In this document: positions 1-6,661 of the stretch, piece by piece
Layout of the letters: each line of letters begins with the position of its first letter
How positions within the stretch are numbered: position 1 is the stretch's first letter
From: Rhizobiaceae bacterium
GTDB taxonomy: Bacteria > Pseudomonadota > Alphaproteobacteria > Rhizobiales > Rhizobiaceae
Reading direction: 5' to 3'
Assembly: GCA_028865845.1 (NCBI GenBank)
Contig: JAGWJK010000132.1
Location: 1 to 8,797, forward strand
Length of the DNA: 8,797 nucleotides
Notes under the pieces: model-generated
Told to the model about the DNA's origin: nothing
The model's input: only the letters and a program-made list of their open reading frames with translations
Database searches by the model: none
Program-made: the position numbers and the translations under genes

Positions 1-1879
1 CCCCGGCGTCACCATCATGAAGGACGAGAAGGGCCAGAGCTATCCGGTTCTCGACCGTATCGAGCTTGACGGCAACCGCCTAACGGATGCCCGTGTCAGC
101 TTCGACCCGAACACCCACGAACCGCTCGTCACCTTCCGCTTTGACAGCGCCGGTGCAAACCGCTTCGCGGAAATCACCCGTGAAAACGTCGGTAAGCCCT
201 TCGCCATCGTTCTCGACAACAAGGTTCTGAGCGCGCCGAATATTCGTGAACCGATCACCGGCGGCTCCGGTCAGATTTCGGGCAACTTCACCGCCGATAG
301 CGCCACGACGCTTGCAGCCCTGCTGCGCGCCGGTGCCCTGCCGGCCAAGCTGACCGTCATCGAAGAACGCACCGTGGGTGCCGACCTCGGCGCCGACGCG
401 ATCCAGAAGGGCATCTACAGCGGTCTGGTCGGCTTCGTGCTGGTTGCCGCCTTCATCTTCGTGCTCTACGGCACCTGGGGCATTCTCGCGAATGTCGCGC
501 TGCTCATCCACACTGTCCTGACCTTCTCGGCCCTGACCCTGGTCGGCGCCACGCTGACGCTGCCTGGCATCGCCGGCGTCGTCCTCGGTATCGGCCTTGC
601 GGTTGACGCCAACGTTCTCATCAACGAGCGCATCCGCGAAGAAACCCGCAAGGGTCGCGGCGCCTTCGCCGCCATCGATAACGGCTTCAAGAAGGCCTAC
701 TCGACGATTATCGACGGCAACATGACGGCCCTTATCGCCGCCGCCATCCTGTTCTACTTCGGCTCCGGCCCGGTTCGCGGCTTTGCCGTGACCATGGGTC
801 TAGGCCTCATCATCTCGATGTTCACCTCCGTCGCCTTCGTGCGTGTCGTGATGATCGCCATCACCCGTCGCCGCAAGCTGAAGGTGATCAACATCAGGCC
901 GCTGATCCCCTTCAGCCCCTACGACAAGCACATCCAGTTCATGAAGGCCCGCTTCTTCGGCGTCACCGTCTCGGCGATCCTGTCGATCGCTTCGGTGGCA
1001 CTGTTCATCTATCCGGGCCTCAACTACGGCGTCGACTTCCGCGGCGGCATCCAGATGTCGGTCAAGACCAAGGACGCAGCCGATTTGGCGACGTTCCGCG
1101 AGGGCTTGAACACCCTTGGCCTTGGTGAAATCGCACTGCAGTCCTTCGGCGACAACAACAGCCTCCTCGTCCGGGCGCAGCGTCAGGACGGCGGCGAAGA
1201 AGCACAGACGGCCGCAGTGACCAAGCTCAAAGCAGAGATCGTCAAGATCGACCCGAGCGCGACCATCGAAGGCACCGATGTCATCGGGCCGAAGGTTTCG
1301 GGTGAGCTTGCCCAGGCCGGCATCCTGTCTGTCGTGATCGCCAGCCTCGCAATGCTGTTCTATATCTGGTGGCGGTTCGAATGGCCGTTTGCCGTCGGCG
1401 CCATCGTCACGCTGGTGCTCGACGTCACCAAGGCCATTGGCTTCTTCGCCATCACCGGCCTCGATTTCAACCTGACGGCCATCGCCGCGATCCTGACCCT
1501 GGTCGGCTACTCGGTGAACGACAAGGTCGTGGTCTATGACCGCATGCGTGAAAACATGCGGCTCTACAAGTCGATGCCGCTGCGCGAGATCATCGACAGG
1601 TCGATCAACGAGACCCTGGCACGAAGCCTCTACACCAACGCCACCGCCTTCCTCGCGCTAGTGCCGATGGCGATCTGGGGCGGCAGCGCCGTCTCAAGCT
1701 TCGCGATCCCGATGGTGTTCGGCATACTTGTCGCCGGCGCCTCGTCGATCTTCATCGCAGCGCCGATCCTGCTCTTCCTGGGCGACTGGCGCCGCCGCCA
1801 TGCCAAGGCCGTCGCCAACGACACCAAGGATGCCAAGCCGGCAACCGGCAAGGACAAGCAGATCCCGGCTGCCGAATAA
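1..1879 (+). CDS. secDF: Protein translocase subunit SecDF (fused SecD-SecF), 5' partial
   Basis: SecDF is an inner-membrane accessory of the SecYEG translocon that uses the proton gradient to help pull exported proteins into the periplasm. The reading frame is open to the left edge (first full codon at base 2), so the ATG at 17 is internal; 625 residues are visible and the N-terminal part of SecD is missing. The SecD half ends with a periplasmic segment, the conserved EERTVGADLGADAI stretch (about 362-405) and a membrane block (about 415-875) containing AVDANVLINERIREE, with the conserved TM4 Asp codon at 605. The SecF half follows without a stop: a membrane segment (about 955-1015), the GVDFRGG motif (about 1029), a periplasmic domain, then a second membrane block (about 1310-1785) with VGYSVNDKVVVYDRMREN. 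A charged Lys/Asp-rich cytoplasmic tail ends the protein. Fusion of SecD and SecF in one chain is common in some lineages, including rhizobia. The family assignment is very secure. Confidence 0.96.
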   Translation, partial: PGVTIMKDEKGQSYPVLDRIELDGNRLTDARVSFDPNTHEPLVTFRFDSAGANRFAEITRENVGKPFAIVLDNKVLSAPNIREPITGGSGQISGNFTADSATTLAALLRAGALPAKLTVIEERTVGADLGADAIQKGIYSGLVGFVLVAAFIFVLYGTWGILANVALLIHTVLTFSALTLVGATLTLPGIAGVVLGIGLAVDANVLINERIREETRKGRGAFAAIDNGFKKAYSTIIDGNMTALIAAAILFYFGSGPVRGFAVTMGLGLIISMFTSVAFVRVVMIAITRRRKLKVINIRPLIPFSPYDKHIQFMKARFFGVTVSAILSIASVALFIYPGLNYGVDFRGGIQMSVKTKDAADLATFREGLNTLGLGEIALQSFGDNNSLLVRAQRQDGGEEAQTAAVTKLKAEIVKIDPSATIEGTDVIGPKVSGELAQAGILSVVIASLAMLFYIWWRFEWPFAVGAIVTLVLDVTKAIGFFAITGLDFNLTAIAAILTLVGYSVNDKVVVYDRMRENMRLYKSMPLREIIDRSINETLARSLYTNATAFLALVPMAIWGGSAVSSFAIPMVFGILVAGASSIFIAAPILLFLGDWRRRHAKAVANDTKDAKPATGKDKQIPAAE

Positions 1880-1881
1880 GA

Positions 1882-1922
1882 AACCCGAGGCGGTTCGGTC
1901 TTCGTCCGAACCGCCTCGGGTT
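1882..1922. terminator. Perfect 17-bp hairpin after secDF, probable terminator
   Basis: A perfect 17-bp inverted repeat (arms 1882-1898 and 1906-1922, loop of 7 bases) starts three bases after the secDF stop codon. It is GC-rich and lies between convergent genes, so it is probably the secDF terminator and could also act on leftward transcripts. There is no run of T after the plus-strand arm; on the minus strand the hairpin is followed by a short T-rich stretch (about 1874-1881). The structure is seen directly; its termination role is inferred. Confidence 0.75.
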
Positions 1923-1945
1923 CATCTGTGAAATTCAGAAAATAG

Positions 1946-1982
1946 CGCATCCGGTCTCCGGGCGCGCCCACCGCCTCCGGAT
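1946..1982 (-). terminator. Possible terminator of the SMP-30 family gene
   Basis: Reading leftwards from the SMP-30 stop codon (1984-1982), a 6-bp inverted repeat (ATCCGG at 1949-1954, CCGGAT at 1977-1982) encloses the 10-base palindrome GGGCGCGCCC (1960-1969). It is followed on the minus strand by a T-rich stretch (about 1935-1945). The position directly after the stop fits a terminator, but the outer stem is short and the fold is imperfect. Confidence 0.4.
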
Positions 1983-2857
1983 CAGACGGATGGCATGAAC
2001 AAAGGCAGTCCCAGCCGTGGCGCCGCTATTCTTTCCAGCACCCCATGCTCCTGCTCGGTAATGACGGCATATTTGCCGTCGAGCGTGAAAGCTATGTTGC
2101 CAGGCTTGGCGCCATTGGTGCGGATGTGCCCGGCGATCTTGCCTTTCGGGTCCACCAGGCAGATTTCCCCTTGTCCGTACATCGCACAATAGAGGACGCC
2201 GCTTCGGTCGAAAGCGAGGCCTGCCGGTCCGCTGAGATGATCGACCGCCGGCGCCGGCATCGTCTGTGCAAACAACTCCTGCTTGCCGCCGAGGATCTGC
2301 CGGTAAATTCGCCCCGTCAGCGTTTCGCTGTAATAGAGCAGCCCATCGGGGCCGAAGGCGATGCCGTTTGCAAAGAGCAGACCGGTTGCCAGGGTACGCA
2401 GCACGCGCCCTTCCAAAGGATCGATCTGATAGACGCGGCCATTATAGGAGGCACGGAAAAAATCCGGACTGATATCGGCACCGCCAAAGAGATCGGTCAC
2501 GCGCACGCCGGTATCGGTCATGTAGAGCAGGCCATCGGGGCCGAAGGCGAGATCGTTCGGATAAAGGAAAGGCGGCTGCCCTTCCAGGCCTTCGATGACC
2601 TCCATCGTGCGGCCTTCGGGCGATATGCGAACGAGAGAATTGTCAGGCCCGCCAGCGACCCAGAAACAGCCGTCACCGTCGAGTGCCAGCCCGGTCGGCC
2701 GACCGCCCGGACGACAGAGTTCACGCCGCGAACCGTCTGTGGCGATAAGGGTGAGTGATCGCCTGGAATCGTCCATTTCAACGAGAGCAAAGCGCCCATC
2801 AGCGAGGGCCACCGGCCCTTCGGGCAGGCGCAATCCGGTAGCGATCGTCTCATTCAT
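1982..2857 (-). CDS. SMP-30/gluconolactonase/LRE-like family protein
   Basis: This 291-residue protein belongs to the SMP-30 (regucalcin/gluconolactonase) six-bladed beta-propeller family, whose characterised members are metal-dependent sugar lactonases. The length fits the family. Blade repeats of the type 'N-D/G-x-A-F-G-P-D-G-L-L-Y' are visible at residues 101-112 and 164-175, with a related one at 211-222. By motif comparison with human SMP-30, three of the four metal/active-site residues are present: Glu13 (in LPEGP), Asn101 and Asn164. The fourth, an Asp in a P-D-G motif, is Ala212 here (GPAGLAFD). Lactonase activity is therefore uncertain and the substrate unknown. There is no signal peptide, so it should be cytoplasmic. 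The ATG at 2857 is preceded by AAGG about nine bases upstream. It is monocistronic: convergent with secDF and divergent from the cupin gene. Family confidence is high, function low. Confidence 0.88.
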   Translation of the reverse strand: MNETIATGLRLPEGPVALADGRFALVEMDDSRRSLTLIATDGSRRELCRPGGRPTGLALDGDGCFWVAGGPDNSLVRISPEGRTMEVIEGLEGQPPFLYPNDLAFGPDGLLYMTDTGVRVTDLFGGADISPDFFRASYNGRVYQIDPLEGRVLRTLATGLLFANGIAFGPDGLLYYSETLTGRIYRQILGGKQELFAQTMPAPAVDHLSGPAGLAFDRSGVLYCAMYGQGEICLVDPKGKIAGHIRTNGAKPGNIAFTLDGKYAVITEQEHGVLERIAAPRLGLPLFMPSV

Positions 2858-3140
2858 ATCAAGACACCTTACCTGACGTTCCTCTTCGAACGCTCCGGAA
2901 TGATCCAGTATATTGGTAAATAAGTACCCCAGAATCCGTTTTCGAGCCGAGAATCATTAAATCTCGACCACATTTGGGTTAATAATTCGCTTAGTCCTCG
3001 TGCCGCTCGCGGGATCGGAACCGCGATAGATTTGACGGATGCATAAGCATTCGTTCAGCGGTGGTCCTGATTTCCTAATTTGACTTGCGAAAGCACCGTC
3101 TTCAAACAGTCGCGCATGTTGTTTCCCAGGAGAAATCGCC
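2858..3140. other. Divergent intergenic region
   Basis: This stretch of 283 bases separates the divergent SMP-30 and cupin genes and must carry both promoters. It is more AT-rich than its neighbours, especially at 2905-2990. Visible elements are the TATACT hexamer for the leftward gene, a short inverted repeat CGAGA/TCTCG (about 2949-2967), a 6-bp hairpin TCGCGG/CCGCGA (3007-3026), and two TTGAC-like hexamers pointing right (3032-3037 and 3080-3085) without convincing -10 partners. The cupin ribosome binding site AGGAG is at 3128-3132. I see no RNA gene or convincing coding sequence. Confidence 0.5.
2907..2935 (-). promoter_or_regulatory. Possible promoter of the SMP-30 family gene
   Basis: On the minus strand a good -10-like hexamer, TATACT (2912-2907), lies about 50 bases upstream of the SMP-30 start codon. 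The best -35 candidate at 17-18 bases spacing (TTCTGG, around 2935-2929) matches the consensus poorly. The region is AT-rich compared with the genes on either side. This is a weak prediction from reading alone. Confidence 0.25.
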
Positions 3141-3518
3141 ATGCCCGCTCTCAAAAAAGTGAACCTCTCGGACGCCTTCGGCACATTTCAGGATGCGTGG
3201 AGCCCCCGTATCGGCGGCGACATCAACGATTTCCAGATCAAGCTTGCGAAGCTGGAAGGCTCGTTCCATTGGCATCATCATGATGAAGAGGACGAGCTTT
3301 TCCTGGTCATCAAGGGCACATTGCGCATGCGGCTCAGGGACGAAGACGGCGGTGACGTCGTGCTTAGCGCCGGCGAATATCTGATCGTGCCACACGGGGT
3401 CGAACATTGCCCCGTGGCGGAACCAGCCTGCGAGGTCCTGCTGTTCGAGCGCAACAGCACGCTGAATACCGGCAATCTGGAAAACGAGCGCACCATCCGC
3501 GATCTCCAGCGCCTCTGA
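3141..3518 (+). CDS. Small single-domain cupin protein
   Basis: This 125-residue protein is a single cupin beta-barrel. Both cupin motifs are intact. Motif 1 has the metal ligands His45, His47 and Glu52 followed by Gly59 (HxH-x4-E-x6-G). Motif 2 has Gly78, Pro84, Gly86 and the fourth ligand His89 (G-x5-PxG-x2-H). It should therefore bind a divalent metal, but cupins this small include isomerases, dioxygenases and sugar- or metabolite-binding proteins, and the sequence does not say which. There is no signal peptide or DNA-binding domain, so it is not a cupin-type regulator. The start is well supported: AGGAG at 3128-3132 is eight bases before the ATG. The gene stands alone, divergent from SMP-30 and about 100 bases before the helicase, with no clear terminator between, so read-through into the helicase is possible. 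Confidence 0.88.
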   Translation: MPALKKVNLSDAFGTFQDAWSPRIGGDINDFQIKLAKLEGSFHWHHHDEEDELFLVIKGTLRMRLRDEDGGDVVLSAGEYLIVPHGVEHCPVAEPACEVLLFERNSTLNTGNLENERTIRDLQRL

Positions 3519-3528
3519 CCGAGTTTGC

Positions 3529-3558
3529 TTGACAGGCAGGACCGGATCGGAACATTCA
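3529..3558 (+). promoter_or_regulatory. Possible promoter of the helicase gene
   Basis: A CTTGACA sequence (TTGACA at 3529-3534) matches the -35 consensus of housekeeping promoters, including the rhizobial CTTGAC form. It lies just after the cupin stop codon and about 90 bases before the helicase start. The -10 region at 17-18 bases spacing (around 3552-3558, CATTCA) is a poor match, so the prediction is tentative. Confidence 0.3.
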
Positions 3559-3610
3559 TCGAACGTTCGGATGCTTTGGCGTGCGTGATTCGTCGCTGGC
3601 CGGGCCGATC

Positions 3611-3615
3611 AGGAG
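3611..3615 (+). promoter_or_regulatory. Ribosome binding site that fixes the helicase start
   Basis: AGGAG lies five bases before the ATG at 3621. The reading frame stays open upstream to a TTG at 3525, but the added 32 residues show no helicase feature and lack a comparable ribosome binding site. The ATG is also followed promptly by the conserved helicase Q-motif. Together these support 3621 as the true start. Confidence 0.75.
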
Positions 3616-3620
3616 AGTCG

Positions 3621-5690
3621 ATGGCACCTGCCTATCTGGAAAAGCTGAACCCGGAACAGCGGTTGGCCGTGGAGCACGGCACCACCGTCGAGGGCAGCCA
3701 CATCGCCGGACCGCTGCTGGTGATCGCCGGCGCCGGCTCTGGCAAGACCAACACGCTTGCCCACCGCGTCGCGCATCTGATCCTCAAAGGCGCCGATCCG
3801 CGCCGCATCCTGTTGATGACCTTCTCGCGTCGCGCAGCCGCCGAAATGGGCCGCCGCGTCGAGCGCATCTGCCGCGAGGTTCTCGGCGCGAATGCCGGCA
3901 TCATGGCCGACGCACTGGCCTGGAAAGGTACTTTCCACGGTATCGGAGCGAGGCTTCTTCGCGACTATGCCGAACAGATCGGCCTCGACCCGGCCTTCAC
4001 CATCCATGACCGCGAAGACAGCGCCGACCTGATGAACCTCGTTCGTCACGAACTCGGCTTCTCCAAGCTCGAAAGTCGCTTCCCCACCAAGGCCACCTGT
4101 CTTTCCATCTATTCCCGCGCCGTCAATTCCGAGGCGCCGCTGGAAGAGATGCTGCGCGATTTCTTTCCGTGGTGCGCGACCTGGGCCAAGCAGCTGCGCG
4201 AGCTATTTGCCGGCTATGTCGAAGCCAAGCAGGCACAGAACGTGCTCGATTACGACGACCTGCTGCTCTACTGGACGCATATGCTGCAGGAGCCGTTGAT
4301 CGCTGCCGATATCGGCGGACGCTTCGACCACGTGCTTGTTGACGAATATCAGGTTACCAACCGGCTGCAGGCATCGATCCTGATGGCGCTGAAGCCCGAT
4401 GGCCACGGCCTGACCGTCGTCGGCGACGATGCCCAGTCCATCTATTCCTTCCGCGCCGCCACGGTGCGCAACATTCTCGACTTCCCCACTTCGTTTACGC
4501 CGGCGGCCAATATCGTCACGCTCGACCGCAACTATCGTTCGACGCAGCCGATCCTTGCCGCCGCGAACGCGGTGATCGATCTTGCCTCGGAGCGCTTCAC
4601 CAAGAACCTGCGAACCGAGCGTCAAAGTGCCGAACGGCCGCGACTGGTGACGGTGCGCGACGAAAACGACCAGGCCCGTTATGTCGCCGACATGGTGCTG
4701 GAAAACCGGGAGGGCGGTACGAGATTGAAGCAGCAGGCCGTGCTCTTCCGCGCCTCGCATCACAGCGGCCCGCTGGAAGTGGAACTGACCCGCCGCAACA
4801 TTCCCTTCGTCAAGTTCGGCGGGCTGAAATTTCTCGACAGCGCCCATGTCAAGGATATGCTCGCTGCGCTTCGTTTCGCGCAGAACCCTCGCGATCGCGT
4901 CGCCGGCTTCCGGCTGATGCAGTTGCTGCCCGGCGTTGGCCCTTCGACCGCCCAGCGCGTGCTCGACCTTATCGGCGAGGCGCCAAATCCGCTGGCGGCG
5001 CTGTCGGACGTGCCGCCGCCGCCACGCACCGGTGAGGATTGGACCGCCTTCGTCGCCGCCATGCAGGAACTGAAAAGCGGCAAGCCGGGATGGCCGGCGG
5101 AAATCGGCCTGGTGCGGCAATGGTACGAACCACATCTGGAACGGGCGCATGAAGATGCGGCGACGCGGCAGGCAGACCTGATCCAGCTTGAGCAGATCGC
5201 TGCCGGCTATGCCTCGCGAGAGCGCTTTCTCACCGAATTGACCCTCGATCCGCCCGACGCCACCAGCGACCAGGCCGGCGTACCGCTGCTCGACGAAGAC
5301 TATCTCATCCTCTCGACCATCCATTCCGCCAAGGGCCAGGAGTGGACGCGCGTTTTCGTCCTCAACGCCGTCGACGGTTGCATTCCGGCCGACCTTGCCG
5401 TCGGCTCATCCTCGGAGATCGAAGAGGAACGGCGTCTGCTCTATGTCGCCATGACGCGCGCCAAGGACGGCCTCGATCTGGTGACACCGCAGCGCTTCTT
5501 CGTTCACGGGCAGCATTCGCAGGGCGATCGCCACGTTTATGCATCGCGCACCCGGTTCATTCCCGTGACCCTGCTGCAATTCTTCGAGGTTTGCGGCTGG
5601 CCGCAAGCGCGCAGCGAAACGACCGCCGCTATCAGGGCACGAGAGGTACGAGTCGATGTCGGCGCGCGGATGCGCGGGATGTGGCGGTGA
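3621..5690 (+). CDS. UvrD/Rep-type ATP-dependent DNA helicase (superfamily 1)
   Basis: This 689-residue protein is a superfamily 1A DNA helicase, predicted to unwind DNA in the 3'-to-5' direction using ATP during repair or replication. The motifs appear in order: Q-motif LNPEQR (9-14); Walker A AGAGSGKT (36-43); Ia around TFSRRAAAEM; Ib TFHGIG; motif II/Walker B VDEYQ with Asp241-Glu242; III GDDAQSIYSFR (268-278); IV with LDRNYRS (301-307); V STIHSAKGQEW (565-575); VI EEERRLLYVAMTRAK (601-615). Length is slightly below UvrD/PcrA (about 720), with a short C-terminal tail after motif VI. In motif II the residue after the Gln is Val245, where UvrD, PcrA and Rep have Asp (DE-[FY]-QDTN). It could be one of several UvrD paralogues, so I do not assign uvrD, rep or pcrA. 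It is convergent with the valine gene cluster and probably transcribed alone or with the cupin. Confidence 0.92.
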   Translation: MAPAYLEKLNPEQRLAVEHGTTVEGSHIAGPLLVIAGAGSGKTNTLAHRVAHLILKGADPRRILLMTFSRRAAAEMGRRVERICREVLGANAGIMADALAWKGTFHGIGARLLRDYAEQIGLDPAFTIHDREDSADLMNLVRHELGFSKLESRFPTKATCLSIYSRAVNSEAPLEEMLRDFFPWCATWAKQLRELFAGYVEAKQAQNVLDYDDLLLYWTHMLQEPLIAADIGGRFDHVLVDEYQVTNRLQASILMALKPDGHGLTVVGDDAQSIYSFRAATVRNILDFPTSFTPAANIVTLDRNYRSTQPILAAANAVIDLASERFTKNLRTERQSAERPRLVTVRDENDQARYVADMVLENREGGTRLKQQAVLFRASHHSGPLEVELTRRNIPFVKFGGLKFLDSAHVKDMLAALRFAQNPRDRVAGFRLMQLLPGVGPSTAQRVLDLIGEAPNPLAALSDVPPPPRTGEDWTAFVAAMQELKSGKPGWPAEIGLVRQWYEPHLERAHEDAATRQADLIQLEQIAAGYASRERFLTELTLDPPDATSDQAGVPLLDEDYLILSTIHSAKGQEWTRVFVLNAVDGCIPADLAVGSSSEIEEERRLLYVAMTRAKDGLDLVTPQRFFVHGQHSQGDRHVYASRTRFIPVTLLQFFEVCGWPQARSETTAAIRAREVRVDVGARMRGMWR

Positions 5691-5756
5691 ATTGGGGCTG
5701 ACGGTTAGGCCGCGGCTATCTGAAAGGCACCTCACCCTAGCGGCTATCAGCAATAC
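5691..5756. other. Short convergent intergenic gap
   Basis: This gap of 66 bases lies between the helicase and dehydrogenase stop codons. It contains an 8-base direct repeat, CGGCTATC (starting about 5712 and 5741), and the small palindrome TAGCGGCTA (about 5739-5747). I see no strong hairpin followed by a T-run, so no clear terminator can be called. Confidence 0.4.
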
Positions 5757-6638
5757 TCAACCATTCTCTCGGAGCATTTCGATGATCGCGGAAAAGTCCC
5801 GGCCGCCGTTGCCGAGTTTTTCGAACAGGCCGAAAAGCTGCGCGGCTTCAGCACCGAGAGGAGTTGATGCCCCGCTCGACAGGGCTGCCTCCTGCGCAAG
5901 CCGCAGATCCTTCAGCATTAGTGCCGCCGAGAAGCCGGGCTTGTAATCCTTGTTGGCCGGCGACGTCGGGACCGGACCTGGCACCGGGCAATAGGTGTTG
6001 ATCGACCAGCACTGGCCCGAGGATGTCGAGGCGACGTCGAAGAGAGCCTGATGCGACAGGCCAAGCTTTTCGCCAAGCACGAAGGCTTCGCAGACGCCGA
6101 TCATCGAAATGCCGAGGATCATGTTGTTGCAGATCTTTGCCGCCTGACCGGCACCTGCCTCGCCGCAATGGACGATCTTGCCGCCCATCACTTCCAGCAG
6201 CGGCCTGGCGCCGGCAAAGCTCTCGGGCGAGCCGCCCGCCATGAAGGTCAGGGTCCCTGCCGTCGCACCGCCCGTACCGCCCGATACCGGCGCATCGAGC
6301 GACAGGCAGCCGACGGCGCCGGCCATGACATGGGCCTTGCGGGCGCTTTCGACGTCGATGGTCGAGCTGTCGATCAACAGCGTTCCCTTCGGCACCGACC
6401 TTAGGATGTCGGTCCAGACGGTCAGCACATGCTGGCCCTTGGGAAGCATGGTGATGACGACCTCCGCATCGGCCAGCGCCTCGCTGAGCACATTCGCCGC
6501 CTTGACGCCAGTCGCCTCGGCAGCCTTCATCATGTCGTGCGAAAGGTCGAAGCCGGCGACGTCGTGACCAGCCTTCACGAGATTGGCGGCCATGGGGCCG
6601 CCCATGTTGCCGAGCCCGATAAATGCGATCCGTGTCAT
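5757..6638 (-). CDS. mmsB: 3-hydroxyisobutyrate dehydrogenase (NAD-dependent)
   Basis: This enzyme oxidises 3-hydroxyisobutyrate to methylmalonate semialdehyde with NAD+, a late step of valine breakdown in the cytoplasm. The 293-residue length is typical. It has an N-terminal Rossmann motif GLGNMGGPMAANL (8-20); Asp31 at the end of the second strand, which favours NAD over NADP; the DSST segment (90-93); the substrate-binding motif DAPVSGGTGGA (115-125); and the catalytic lysine motif GAGQAAKICNN with Lys168 and Asn171-Asn172. The C-terminal helical domain carries NKDYKPGFSAALMLKDL, the usual family signature. A strong ribosome binding site, GGGAGGAG (6651-6644), precedes the ATG by about five bases. 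It lies 23 bases downstream of the hydrolase that makes its substrate, which strongly supports the specific assignment over other beta-hydroxyacid dehydrogenases such as tartronate semialdehyde reductase. Confidence 0.93.
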   Translation of the reverse strand: MTRIAFIGLGNMGGPMAANLVKAGHDVAGFDLSHDMMKAAEATGVKAANVLSEALADAEVVITMLPKGQHVLTVWTDILRSVPKGTLLIDSSTIDVESARKAHVMAGAVGCLSLDAPVSGGTGGATAGTLTFMAGGSPESFAGARPLLEVMGGKIVHCGEAGAGQAAKICNNMILGISMIGVCEAFVLGEKLGLSHQALFDVASTSSGQCWSINTYCPVPGPVPTSPANKDYKPGFSAALMLKDLRLAQEAALSSGASTPLGAEAAQLFGLFEKLGNGGRDFSAIIEMLRENG

Positions 6639-6643
6639 AATTG

Positions 6644-6651
6644 CTCCTCCC
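6644..6651 (-). promoter_or_regulatory. Strong ribosome binding site of the dehydrogenase gene
   Basis: GGGAGGAG on the minus strand closely matches the anti-Shine-Dalgarno complement and lies within the gap of 23 bases after the hydrolase stop codon. It suggests independent, efficient translation of the second valine gene within a shared transcript. Confidence 0.7.
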
Positions 6652-6661
6652 TCTTTCTTGA

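Noticed and set aside
2045..2758. Open frame (237 codons) on the plus strand inside the SMP-30 gene
   Set aside because: It is antisense to a clear beta-propeller gene and its translation has no recognisable features.
3007..3026. Hairpin with a GATCGGAA loop resembling a tRNA T-arm
   Set aside because: No anticodon or acceptor stems can be found around it and the loop does not match the T-loop consensus, so no tRNA is called.
2957..3184. Possible small gene of 75 codons on the minus strand in the divergent intergenic region
   Set aside because: It overlaps the start of the cupin gene antisense, covers the likely promoter region, lacks a good ribosome binding site and has no recognisable product.
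3525..3620. Upstream extension of the helicase from a TTG at 3525
   Set aside because: The ATG at 3621 has a good AGGAG and directly precedes the Q-motif; the extra 32 residues add nothing recognisable.
4203..5324. Long open frame (373 codons) on the minus strand inside the helicase
   Set aside because: It lies entirely antisense to a gene with a complete set of helicase motifs, its translation shows no recognisable domain, and GC-rich codon bias readily leaves such frames open.
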